DNA from: Mariannaea sp. PMI_226
Taxonomy: Eukaryota > Ascomycota > Sordariomycetes > Hypocreales > Nectriaceae
Reading direction: 5' to 3'
DNA: 64,000 bases
Assembly: GCA_024336345.1 (NCBI GenBank)
Contig: JANFOG010000001.1
Coordinates: forward strand, 186,001 to 250,000
Both the position numbers and the translations under genes were made by a program. The notes below the pieces were generated by a model that saw only the letters and a list, made by a program, of their open reading frames with translations, had not been told where the DNA came from and made no database searches. Positions 25,327 to 36,038 of the stretch are shown here, piece after piece. How positions within the stretch are numbered: the first letter of the stretch is position 1; each line of letters opens with the position of its first letter.

Positions 25327-26125
25327 ACGACATATGGCTTAACCACCAGAGCAAAGCAGGAACAGCTTCCTGCTATCCTAATACCAATCTTGAAATAATT
25401 CATTGCTTTTAGAACCCGGCGGAGCGGGACAGGGCCCCTAAAAAGAGAGAAAGGATGACGATTTTGCTCGCGTCGAGGTGATCTGGAGAAATTTCGCTTT
25501 GCCCTTTTTTTTTCACTGGGTTTTGGGCGACGGGTCCAGCCAAGACGCATTATATACAAGATATCGTAATATTTACCACGAGGGAGAGCGAAAGTGGCTG
25601 GGGAAAATGCTCTGGGACTTTTCATTACTGTGATGGGTGAATTTTCTGTTCAGGTTTTTTTTTTTTTGCCCTTTTTCTTTTTCGCTCGTCGAAGTTTGGA
25701 TTTGAAATGTTGGTGTTCTGATTGTGACGGGAAGATTTAGAAGGAATGTACATAGCGTACGAGCAAATTTGAACTCATATTTTTTTTTTGGCAAATCTTT
25801 CCAGTTTGCTTGTTCTAGCGAGTGAAGAATGAATGCGTCGGCCCTGTTTTTAGTACTATTGATCTGTCTCGATGTTTGTGTTTGCATCAGCGGCGTCAGG
25901 TGTTGCTACATTCTCGTCGACATGCTGAGTGGCTTATAAAGTGATAAGTAGTGTAAGTAGTGTCACGACAACATCCAAGGTGAAGTACAACTGGAGCAGG
26001 TTGCAAATGCTGGGTATATTCTCATGTCACCAACAATCTATATAACTAAGAGATCTACGCTCAACCAACAAGTCATGCTTCATACATACAATAGCTCCCC
26101 TCCCTTCCCAACCCATTTTCCTTCC
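25327..26125. other. Convergent 3' intergenic region
   Basis: The space between the class V chitin synthase (plus) and URB1 (minus). It has several T-runs (around 25507, 25657 and 25780) and no supported gene. It probably carries both 3' UTRs. Confidence 0.6.
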
Positions 26126-29100
26126 TCAAAGCGCGAGAAGTTTCCGGACCCCTCCTTTACTCCAAGCAGTGACCTTCTCCTGGTCACAAGTCTCCCAAAC
26201 CCTCAACATTAAGGCGCTCAAGACGGCGGCCTCATCAGCCACCTCACACGCAGCTCGCTGAGCGTCTAGCCAGCTGAGAATACCGAACCTAGTCACGAGC
26301 GTGGTGCTGCCGCCTTCAATGCATGTTGCCCGATAGACCAGCCTCAAGACCCTGGTACGGAGGTTGAAACGTAGGTAAGGGTTTCCACCCAGGACGAGGA
26401 TCTTCTCGAACCAACGCTTCTTGTGAAAGATAGCGAGGTCGGAAGGCGTGCGCAAGCTGTCCAGGAGGTAGACGAGCAGCCAGGTGACTTCGGTGTAGTA
26501 CTTGTCGTCCTCGGACGGTTCGCCGTGGAGAATGTCGTGGGCCATGGGTAGTTTGTCCAGAGACCAGACGGGCCCACGGGTGAGGAATGAGTTGGCCTTG
26601 GGGTAGAGCGGGTGTAGCGGGTTCTTGAGGATGTCCAGTGAATGGGTGGCGAAAGCGGTGAAAGCTGACGGCACGGGGCCAATGTCGACTTGGCCCCTTG
26701 ATGATTCTGCCAGTTCTGAGAGTAGAAGCCATATCTGTTCCTTCTCTTCGTATGAGGACTCCTTGATCTTGGCGGCCATCTTGAGAATGTTGGTAAATGC
26801 CTCTTTGCGGATGTTGGTATGAGCCGAGGATAGAAGTCGAATCAAACTTGCTGCCCAGCCATCTTCGACCAAGTCTTCCGTATTCTTGGTGGTCCACTTG
26901 GTGAGGGCACTATTGTCCTCCTTTTCCGATATGGGCATATCCAGCAGCTCCTTGAGCTTGGAAAGATCGAGAGATGGGCGCTGTTCGTTAGTAGCGTCGT
27001 CCGCATCCACCATCTCCTCGTCGTCGTCTCCGTCAACAGCTGCCGACTCCAGACTCTTGAGATCGCGCAACTTGGCGGTCTTGAGCTGGCTACGTATCCG
27101 CTTGTACAGAAGCTTTGTCAATGGCCTTGATTTTTTGAAGTTGAACAGCCCACTGAAATAAGAAGAGAAGAATGACGCGCATGTCTTCTCATCCACATTG
27201 TCTGCTGAGCTGAGGAAATAGGCGAGCTGCTCAACCATGGTTACGTTGAGAAGCGCGGCATCTGTGTTAGAGGAGGAGACACCATCTTCTGCGAGGAATG
27301 TCTCCATCAACTCAATGTACTTGATAGGAGAGCTAGCGCAGCGGTTGATGCAGTTGTCCACGAAAGACCAAAGTTTGTCCAATGTGGTACTCTTCGTGTT
27401 GGCGTCTACAGCTCTGAGTGCTTCAATCAGAGGAGCCAGCAGAGAGGATTTTGTGATGAGTTGATTCTCAACAGCAATTTCACCAAGAACTCGTTTAAGG
27501 TGTAGGAAAGAATCTGGACTTTTCATGGAGCACAACGTCTTCAGAAGACCGGTGTAGGGGGAGAAAGTTGCACCATCAACGAGGTTGTCAACTTTGGAGA
27601 ACCACCGCATACCGGGTGAATAGCTGGCGATGGAGATTAGACTCTCCAACTCCATGACGACCAAGCACTTGTCCTCCGGCTTCTCAAACTCCTTGTTCAT
27701 CTTTTTGAAACCTTCCACAAAGAAAGGGGAGACGTCAAAGTTAGCGGCGAGAGCTACCTGGGGAATTGCTGTATAGTAGAGGAGTAACAGGCGTGCCGTC
27801 ATCGTCCGATGAAGGATGTTCTCTGAGGGTATGCTCTTGTACGAGCGGACAATTTCCTTCATATCGGGAATCCGTTGGCAGAAAGCATCAACCAACCTTC
27901 GACTGGCCTCGATCCAATTGCTGTTCTTGGCTCTTGATGATTCCTTATGCATCTCCAGAACTCGTACGAGTTTCTCCAGAGCCACGATAAGGATTCTCGT
28001 CGCGAAGAAAGATGTGAGGTGGGATTTGGTAGATAAACAGCGGTTGAGGACTTTCTGATTAATGGGAAGAGGAAGGATGTTGTCGAGAACGATTGACGTG
28101 GGAGGAGGAGCCTTGATGGACCGTGTACGATCTCCAAAGTGGGCGGGAAAAGGAATCATCGCCGTATTAAAGAGAAAAGCAGAGTATCCAATCCAGGTCA
28201 TTGAGAGCTTGGGCTCAAAGGTGAAGGACTTGTTGCTGAGGAAGTACTTGGCGACAAGTTCAGGGGCAGCAGTAAAGATGGCCACGAGCAGCTCGCTGTG
28301 CTTCATATTGGACCAAGGCCGAAGCTTCTGGGCAAATTCAGCGAGCACGAAGTTGTAAACAGGTATGTCGTCCTTGTACTTGTCGGCCAAGAAAGCGTTG
28401 CCTGCACTTCCAGTTGAGTTGGGACCAGAAGTTTCATCATCCGATTCCTTGGGGTACAATCCCGTGGAGGGATATAATATACCGGCACTAGAAGTGGTAC
28501 ACACATACAAGAGAAACTGGTGAGCCTTGTAGCTCACAACTGCAGTTTCATCTTGCTCCTCACTGTCGGCATTGTATGTGTAGAGAGCCAGGAGACGCAT
28601 AAGAGTCTTGGTGTTGAACCCCCTGAACTTGACATCTCTAGGGATCTTGTCGTCCATCAAAATGTGCTTTTTTAATGAATCCAGTATGTCTTTTACCAGA
28701 TAAGGAGGGTCCGTCTTGATCATAAACGTCAGATGCGACAGCAGTTCTTTTTGCGCAAGGAGCTCCTTTCTGCCGTCTGAATGCAAATACTTGAGAAGAC
28801 TCAGAAAAAGTCGAACTGCATGCGTCCTTACCGTGGCCCTTTTCACATCCTCTGATCCGTCTCCCATGTGCCCGACTTCAAGATTCCTTCCGAGTGAGGC
28901 TAGGGTAGAATTGCGAGCGCGGAAGATTCGCTTCGCGTAGGCGCCTCCGTCCAGGCAAACAGCCTCACGAAGCATTCGAAGGGTGGGCGAAATGACGAAC
29001 CCTTTGCTCTTTTCTAGCGACAGGTTCTTTGAAAGTGACTTCAGCTGTGCCTCTTGAAGGATCGTCTGGCAGATGCCAAGCCCATGACGGACCAGATCGA

Positions 29101-29579
29101 GCGACCCGGAGATGATTTGTAGGACTAGGGCTAGCACGACTGCTACCGCTGACATTACTCCTTCGTTATTGACTTGCACGGCAAAGGACCACATCTCCAT
29201 AATATCGGACAGGAAGACAGCGTCTTCGGATGTGTCTCTTGGCTTCGCGGCCTCGAGATAGTGCGTGAAGATTTCCATGTTCGCTCGGCGGTCGCCATCG
29301 TCGGATACGATCTTGTCTAGAAGGTTCTTGAAAGATTGGAGGCCTATGTGAAGGAGAAAAAAACAAACAAACAGGTCAGTTGTGGTCACACTCAATATAG
29401 CCTTATTCGGGTCGAGACAAACCATGTCTTGCTTGTCGCAAGTCCTGGTTGAAGGATAGAAGCTTGCGCAATTGAGCCCCGGAGGTCACCTCCTCGCTGG
29501 TGGGAGCTTCATGAACGACCTTTTGGCGTTTGCGAAAGGCGCTGGGGCCATCATCGCCTCTTGAGACCCGTTTTGACAT
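26126..29579 (-). CDS. urb1: Nucleolar pre-ribosomal-associated protein 1 (Urb1/Npa1 family)
   Basis: A large nucleolar helical-repeat protein. Yeast Urb1/Npa1 belongs to early pre-60S particles and is needed for 25S and 5.8S rRNA maturation. Exons on the minus strand are 29579-29423 and 29343-26126. The 79-nt intron has a GTTTGT donor and a CACATAG acceptor, and frame is kept across it (RQARHG|LQSFKN). The product is 1124 aa. A basic, nuclear-type start (MSKRVSRGDDGPSAFRKRQK) precedes the conserved Npa1 N-terminal region (about 35-380), followed by long helical stretches and a short acidic insert (DGDDDEEMVDADD, around 840). Yeast Urb1 is much longer; shorter forms are usual in Sordariomycetes, so I do not read this as truncation. 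An in-frame ATG upstream at 29690 is less likely because the family normally begins near the KRXQK segment. The family call is inferred from overall resemblance. Confidence 0.82.
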
Positions 29580-31894
29580 GCTGAAAAATCCGGTGTCTTG
29601 ACGCAACTCAAGAATCTTGTCGTTGTTTGTTTCGTAGATTTCTTGAGATTTAGCGATACTGCCGTGCCTGACCGCCATCCCGCCATCCACATCGGGCCAA
29701 GCGCGTATAAGAGGTGGAGTCTCACGGCAAATTCATTAATCCGAGACAATGGCTCTCGCTGACTAAGGGTAACTACAATGTTTGGAGCACTTCGTCAACA
29801 CGGCGCCACAGACGACGCCACAAGCTCGATCGAGAGTGGACACACGGGAAAGAAGCCAAAGGAGCGGCTGGAGAGACGGGAAGCTCGGGCACTACATTGA
29901 CTTCGTAACTACATCTCGTGTTTGTGCAAACTGGTTGCTGACCATGGGCTCGAAAATAGCGTTGGCAGCTGATGAAAAAAAATCTACACCTCACGTGGAT
30001 TCCCAAGTGAGACATTTCGCCCTCCATCTCGAGAAGCTGCGCCTTTGGTTGGAAGCAATCATGCAATCAACGCAGTCAAAGCCGCCACTGGCGTGACTAG
30101 CTCCACGTCTGAGCCTTCAGCAGCTCCAGCTCTGCTGCAACTGCACTGCGAAAACCAGGAAATCCAAGAAATCTGTGGAGGAGCATCCAACGGTCGCTCG
30201 TGCGGCGTGTGCTTCATCAGCATGTGAAGACGGATGTCGCGGCGTCCCATGGCGGCCTCCACGAGTCTCACTCACTCTCCTCAACCCTGCGTTTAGTATT
30301 TTTACTCTGCAGACTCTAGATATCCCGATGCATAGTCCCACGCATGGCTTCTTCTTGACTCGCTCAACTTAATATCTCGGTGACTGTAATATGCACTGGT
30401 GCCATCCCTGTCTGGTCCCAGCATTGCAGTCGGGGCGCTCCACCTCAAAGACCACAGCCATTCTTGCACCAGGAGGCAAATGATAGAGGTAACAGCCATG
30501 GCGAGAATGTAGACGATTCGGTGCTCACGAAGCCCTCAACTCAGACAACCTCGCGCTCAGGACCATTTCCCCTTGGATCCTTGCTGCAAGAAGCAGGCAC
30601 GGGAGCGGTCCGTCCGTCCGTTGCCACAACGGTTTCCAGCCGACTGGTTCCGTCTGTGGACACTGTGGCTGTATTCTATCAGACGTCATTTTTACGATGA
30701 GTAACGTGAAGTAACAATTGCTAGGAGCATTCGAGAATGACTCGAGCATGACTCGAGCAACCTATTCTCGACGGCCGCCTTGCAGATTCAAGTTTGCCTG
30801 GGGAATCACCGCCAAATGATATGATGGTCTAGCACGGCGTTAGGTCCTGCTTTGGGGCCTGTTGTGCATTCCTGCTAGGAACCGATGCATGAAATACAAC
30901 ACAAAAAACAGCTTGTTGACTCAAGGTGAGGTGATTGTGAGTAAGCGGGAATACGTCAACCACCCAATGACTGTCTCACGGGTGGCAGATATGGGACAGC
31001 ATGAAGGCGCAGCAGCAGAATGTCCATAAAATGCACCACCTAAACAATAACGCAAATATACTCTTCGTTGTTCACATACAATCTAGATTATGAAGATGGT
31101 GGTCTTTAGTGTTAGTTTGGGGAGGGAGAAGAAGAGGAGGAGGAAGAGGAAGATGATGATGGAGGGGGGGTGGTGAAGGGGGAGTTTTTTTTTCTTTAAT
31201 TTTGCCATGCATCATCATGGCGGAAGGGACCCTAGAACCATGATGGGGACCCTACACACATCGTCATGTTTACAATCTCCACTCTTTGGGCTGCGTCGGC
31301 AACGTTGTGCGCTCTGTATCTGTTCCCGCACTGATCGAGGTGGCATCCCGGAGGACTAACCGTTTGGCAGAATTGGAATCTTCCTAGGGTGTCATGAAAC
31401 GGAATGAGATACTGTTTCGAGTGAGAGCTGGGCCTTATAAGATGGCCTGCTGCCCAAACAGGCAACCAGGGCATCATGTTACGGGACGAATATAGAACAG
31501 GTGCATGGCGACAGTCCGGGAACAACCCACGGTCGACTGTCCCATGTTTCAAGGGGAATCCTCGCACAGGGCGTTACGTTTCTTGTCGTGGCAAGTTACA
31601 TTGACTAGGGATGGGCAAAACGTGCGCCGACCTGATTTAACCACAAGGAAGTGACGGGGCATTGGGATTCAGACATTGAGATTATGGAGACGATGCCCCC
31701 GGCGTCGATCTGCCAATCAATCGAGGAGAAGAGAGCGGAGCCCAAACTGTGGTGCAGGGCCAAAAAAAGAAATGAACCGTCAGCTCCGGGACGGAACTAG
31801 AGTCACGTCACGTCAGAGCTCTGGGGATCAATAAGGCTACCGACTGGGTGAGAGGTGCCGGGGGTGGGAAATAACCCGATCAATAAAGAGGACC

Positions 31895-31914
31895 GGGGGG
31901 GAGGGAGGGAGGGG
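31895..31914 (+). repeat. G-quadruplex-like G-run cluster
   Basis: One run of seven G, then GGG, GGG and GGGG, each separated by a single A. This fits a compact quadruplex pattern in gene-free DNA. Confidence 0.65.
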
Positions 31915-32540
31915 TTGTCACTAAGGACTTTTGGGCGTGGAATGAGAGGGCTGTTTGGAAGATGACTGTCAAGGGCGAGGCAGCCGTCTTCGAGTGAATT
32001 CAGCCCAGGCTGAAGGCTGAAGGGATCATCTCTTTTTCGTTCCTCGATTCGGCACTTGGTTGGTCTGCCTTGATATTGTGCATATGCGAAATTGAAGCAC
32101 ACCGGCGACGTACCGGCTAGCGGTAGGCATCATCACTGGAGTGCTTTTGCTTATTGTATCACTTAGTACTACATAGCACATGGCACTCACTTGGCAAGGT
32201 AGGGCGGCCGACTCTGATGCGGCCAACGATGGTCTCTAGAACCAACAGTTCCGATGCTGCAGCTAGATGTATGAATTGTGTGCAAACGCTGGTGGGCTCT
32301 GCCGTGGTGGCGCAACTACTCTACTACTGTACTTACAGGCGCCATGCTCTACGTTCGTGTCAGTATTATTTTTTTCTTTTCTTTACACGCCCGCCAGAAG
32401 TCCACAGAAAGGCGAAGCTTCTGGTGGAGAATTACTCATTATTCACCATCATAAGATGTGACTAGCCTCAGCCTGGCCCTAATTGTCAGGTTGGTGATGT
32501 GTGACGAAACACAGCCTCGAAGGGGTTAAAAGCCCAAGGC

Positions 32541-32542
32541 AA

Positions 32543-32566
<24 letters not shown>
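32541..32566. repeat. Poly(A) run, 26 bases
   Basis: An uninterrupted run of 26 A, followed within about ten bases by a short (GA)n run. No retroposon-like ORF precedes it, so it looks like a simple microsatellite and not the tail of an inserted transcript. Confidence 0.8.
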
Positions 32567-32573
<7 letters not shown>

Positions 32574-33360
32574 GAGAGAGAGAGATTGGGATTTTATTTC
32601 GTTTGGTCATACCAACCGGGTGAACCAATGCCAACGCTGCACGAGACCCCCTTTGTTGGGATCTGTGGCAATAGGTTGCGCTACCAAGTGAGCGTGGTGA
32701 TGAGAGCTTCAGCCAACCAGGGGGTAGAATCGCACCGAAGAATACGGATGCACGACATCGACTCGCTGAGTGTGGGCCAGAGGCTTTCACGACGTGAGGA
32801 AAACCCGAGCAAAGGAAGAGGAGGAGGGGAGGGGAGGTTTGGGAGGCAACACAGACCCGCCATGACCAAAGGCGCTCGCGCGCCAGTTCGATGCTGCTGT
32901 GGATGTGCTCTCTCCATTCTTCAACAAGGGGTCCGCGGGGGGGGGAGGGGGTGTTCTCTCCAAGTTGTCGGCATTGGTCCCCCAAATACTAATACTTAGT
33001 CCGTCGGAGCAGCGAGGTGATACCGGTACCACGGACTAGATGCCCAGCTATCATCTTTTGTCCACTACAAAGTTGCAGCATCCAGCAACTAGTTTACGAT
33101 GTTCGCCAAAAAAGGCGGCGGCCTTCTCTGTGGTGTGGAGGGCGCTAAGTCGTGGATGTGAGAGTCGCGAGCAGCTTCTAAGCGCCGACTGGCTGGCCAT
33201 GGGCCAGGCCACCCCGGTCCGTCACCTGCGCCATGATGGCATTCCGTCCTTGTCAGCCACTCGATGGCTGGTCCATCTCGCAAGCCCAGGTTGCCGCCCG
33301 TTCTCGAAGATGGACTATCTCGGAGAATGGATGGTCTACCGTATTTGCATCTGCATCTGT

Positions 33361-33431
33361 AGTGCAGTGTACCAGAGTAGTGTACCATAGTAGTGTACTT
33401 TATAGTGTACTGTATCATAGTAGTGCAGTGC
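33361..33431. repeat. Imperfect AGTGTAC tandem repeats
   Basis: The words AGTGTAC and TAGTAGTG recur about five times with uneven spacing of roughly 10-17 bases, and the block is bounded by GTGCAGTG at both ends. It lies about 800 bases before the next gene. Confidence 0.55.
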
Positions 33432-34195
33432 TGCATCTACAATGTACGTTCCTTTGGCCATCACTTTTGAATTCCAATTTCATTTCTCTCTCTTCTTCCC
33501 ACACGCCCCCCCCCCTCTCCTCCTCCTCCTCCTTTTTTAAAACTAAACAAGGCCTTGTTTATGTCAAGTTAGTCTTTTTCTTCGAGACTAAAATCTGCTG
33601 GTTCGCCGCCGTCTCCGCTGCTGCGTCTTTGCTGCTGCTTGCTGCATAACCCACACATACACACGCGCGCACCATCGAGAGAACCACTCTCATCCTATCC
33701 CATCTCGTCAGTCTTTTCTGATCTGCCCTATTCCATTCGCCTCTTATTCTTTTGGTTGCTTGTTAATATTTCTTCTTCTTCTCCTTCTTCTTCTTCTTCA
33801 TCATCATTACGTCCCTGGGGTGACTTTTTTTTTTATTCTTATTATTCTTATTACTCTAAACATCCGGGGTCTTGTGAACTTGCCTCTCTCACATCATACA
33901 TCATTATCGTCCTTACTTATACCCTAATTCGTCCATCTGCCCACACACACACACTCTCTCTCATCAGTCACTCCCTCCACCTCGCATTGCATTGCATCAC
34001 CCTGCGTCAGGCTTGCAGCTTGCAGCTTGATTTTGGTTTTGAATCTGGAATTCTATTCTACTCTGTTCTTATTCGATTTCTCGTTATTTTATTTCATATT
34101 TTTTTTCTTCCCCCGCTTATACGCCTTCCATCATCGCCGTCCTTCTGCTTGACTGCTGTTGTTATTGTCTTACTGCATATGGTTTTTGCATCGGC

Positions 34196-34339
34196 ATGAA
34201 ATCGATGCTCTCTGCTCTTTCGGAATTACCGCAGTATGAAGGTCGCCGATTCGGATGGCGTAGAAACAGTGTGGACTTCATGGCTCCGCTGCTGCATGCC
34301 CCTCGCCTCCTCCGAAAAGAGGTCCAGGTCCGGTCGTAA
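34196..34339 (+). other. Overlapping upstream ORF, 47 codons
   Basis: An ATG at 34196 opens a 47-codon frame that overlaps the 34236 start in another frame. Its translation (MKSMLSALSELPQYEGRRFG...) looks more protein-like than the overlapping residues of the main frame, and it runs into a GTAAGT donor at 34336. No acceptor I tested in the first 220 bases joins it in frame to the main ORF. It may be a regulatory uORF or a first exon whose splice I could not find. Confidence 0.4.
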
Positions 34340-36038
34340 GTCCTCCTTCACTACTTCTTCTACTCCCGACCGTATGTCCCCCCCTTGCAATCCTTTTCTT
34401 CGCGATATTGTAGTGCTGATGGCCGAAGACGAGAAGCAACATCACGATATCATCTACCAACAGCCACCGTATCACCCTCAACCAGTGGCTGCGCCCCAGA
34501 TGGAATCACCATACTATCCAGCTAAGTCAGAGAAGGCTCCTCGTGGCAACACCGAGCCAAAGAGGAGGCGATTTCTGAATATTTCTTCACTATATTCTTC
34601 ACGCCGACCCGTCATCTCAGCCCCTTCTCACTTTCGACACATCACCACTGGCTCCCCTCAGTTCGATTTCCCCCAGCCTGAACCAAGCCCTTCACGGAAC
34701 TCAAACCTCCGACCAGCCCGACAGCTACCGCGTCGCTCTTTTCGGCCGTTGGAGTTGAGTATTCATCTGCCTGAAAACAGAACCTCACCTTTGCTTCCTC
34801 ACTTTGGAGTTCCCGATCAGCTACCGGAACCTGAACCTGTGTACGACCCTTTTCGGAGTGAACCTAGAACACAAAGTGATTCTTCGCCGCCAAAGACTCC
34901 AGATCAGTCCGAGAAGCCACCACCAGTCAGGGAGCTGGGTTCTCCGTTCACGCCTATTCGAGGGTTGAAGCGACCCGCGGACTCATCGACGCCAACGTCC
35001 ACCTTGGACAGGAGCTCGGAGAAGGGAACCGTTGAGTCAAAGACTATCGAGCATCAGCGCAGCTTTTCATCATCCATGTCGTTTCACTATCCCCGCAAGC
35101 AGCTTACGAGCACCACGGACAGCTCCCCTTTCACAGGCCAAGATGAGGACATTCCACCCTTGATCCCTCCTAAGTCTCGTAGCAGAGTCCGAGCTCTGAC
35201 ATCCTCGACCCATACATCCTCCACTCAGACATCCCCGGATGTGGAAGCCATCAGAGCTAGGGTTGCCAGTGCCATGAAAGAGGTGGAGAAACTTCAACAT
35301 CAGATTGAGGATGCCATTGAGCGGCATAGCCTTTATACCAACAGCCGACCATCCACCGCCCACTCCGTGGCGCGCACTATGCCAGGTGAGACTTTCGCCG
35401 TCTTGCTTGGCCCGGATGCCCGCCTGCTAACCAAAATTTCAGATATGGAGCCGATGCCCTCCATTCCTGCGTTGCCGCCCGCTGCTCCTTCGTTTGCGGA
35501 GCGGCTCAACTCGGAGATTGTCCGGCCCCACACGGCCCCGATCAACTTCCGGGCCCAGACCCATAGACGGGCCAAGACGGCAGCCGATGCTGTCATTGGC
35601 CCTAGCACACCTCCGCCCAGAACAGGCCGGCAAAAGAGGATAGAGTCGCCCATGCAGCCGCCTCTGCCTTTGATCCTCCGGCCCCCGTTGAGGAAGAAGA
35701 AATCCTTCTCACGGGTATCCAGCTGGCTCTTCCCTGGGGCCGAAAACGACCGCGACTTCGGCTTCGACTCGGTCACCAACCTTCCCCGTCCGGTCACGGG
35801 GAAGGACGGCTTCTATCAGTGCGTCTCGCTGGGCGAGACGAACGGGCGGCGCCCGAGCACCGATACCGCTGGCACGGTCAGCACTTGGGAGAGTGACGAC
35901 GACCGAACGTTTCCTTCGACTTGGTCACCAGGTAGCACCGCCGTGACTAAGGGAGAGGAGCCCCTCATTTTTCGATCGGCCACGTTTGGGAGGAACGATA
36001 AGATTCCTCGCCGGACGAGCGTTGGAGTTGCTGTTTGA
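34236..36038 (+). CDS. Hypothetical disordered protein, rich in Pro and Ser
   Basis: I do not recognise this protein. The open frame from the ATG at 34236 covers 600 codons. A second in-frame ATG at 34419 (MAEDEKQHHDII) may be the real start, because 34336-34413 has intron-like borders (GTAAGT, TATTGTAG). The stretch 35386-35442 is very probably an intron read through in frame: GTGAGA donor, CTAAC branch site, TTTCAG acceptor, 57 nt without a stop. Removing it leaves 581 aa from the first start, or 520 aa from the second. The product is mostly low complexity with many SP/TP sites and basic patches. It has one helical or coiled-coil segment (around IRARVASAMKEVEKLQHQIE) and a conserved-looking C-terminal part with KKKSFSRVSSWLFPG. 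It has no signal peptide and no membrane helix. A signalling or scaffold role would only be a guess. Confidence 0.7.
   Translation: MKVADSDGVETVWTSWLRCCMPLASSEKRSRSGRKSSFTTSSTPDRMSPPCNPFLRDIVVLMAEDEKQHHDIIYQQPPYHPQPVAAPQMESPYYPAKSEKAPRGNTEPKRRRFLNISSLYSSRRPVISAPSHFRHITTGSPQFDFPQPEPSPSRNSNLRPARQLPRRSFRPLELSIHLPENRTSPLLPHFGVPDQLPEPEPVYDPFRSEPRTQSDSSPPKTPDQSEKPPPVRELGSPFTPIRGLKRPADSSTPTSTLDRSSEKGTVESKTIEHQRSFSSSMSFHYPRKQLTSTTDSSPFTGQDEDIPPLIPPKSRSRVRALTSSTHTSSTQTSPDVEAIRARVASAMKEVEKLQHQIEDAIERHSLYTNSRPSTAHSVARTMPGETFAVLLGPDARLLTKISDMEPMPSIPALPPAAPSFAERLNSEIVRPHTAPINFRAQTHRRAKTAADAVIGPSTPPPRTGRQKRIESPMQPPLPLILRPPLRKKKSFSRVSSWLFPGAENDRDFGFDSVTNLPRPVTGKDGFYQCVSLGETNGRRPSTDTAGTVSTWESDDDRTFPSTWSPGSTAVTKGEEPLIFRSATFGRNDKIPRRTSVGVAV

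Larger units (their letters stand above)
29580..34235. other. 4.6-kb gene-free region with low-complexity tracts
   Basis: No supported gene. The stretch holds a purine-rich tract (about 31118-31196, GAGGAG and GATGAT), a G-run cluster (31895-31914), an A26 run followed by GA repeats (32541-32584), a second G-rich part (about 32810-32960), imperfect repeats (33361-33431), and a CT- and TTC-rich zone (33480-34190). The last zone is probably the promoter and leader of the next gene. Small ORFs near 29780-30230 were inspected and have no recognisable features. Confidence 0.55.

Noticed and set aside
32541..32566. Poly(A) run as the tail of a retroposed gene
   Set aside because: No coding remnant or target duplication is visible before it; adjacent GA repeats suggest a microsatellite.
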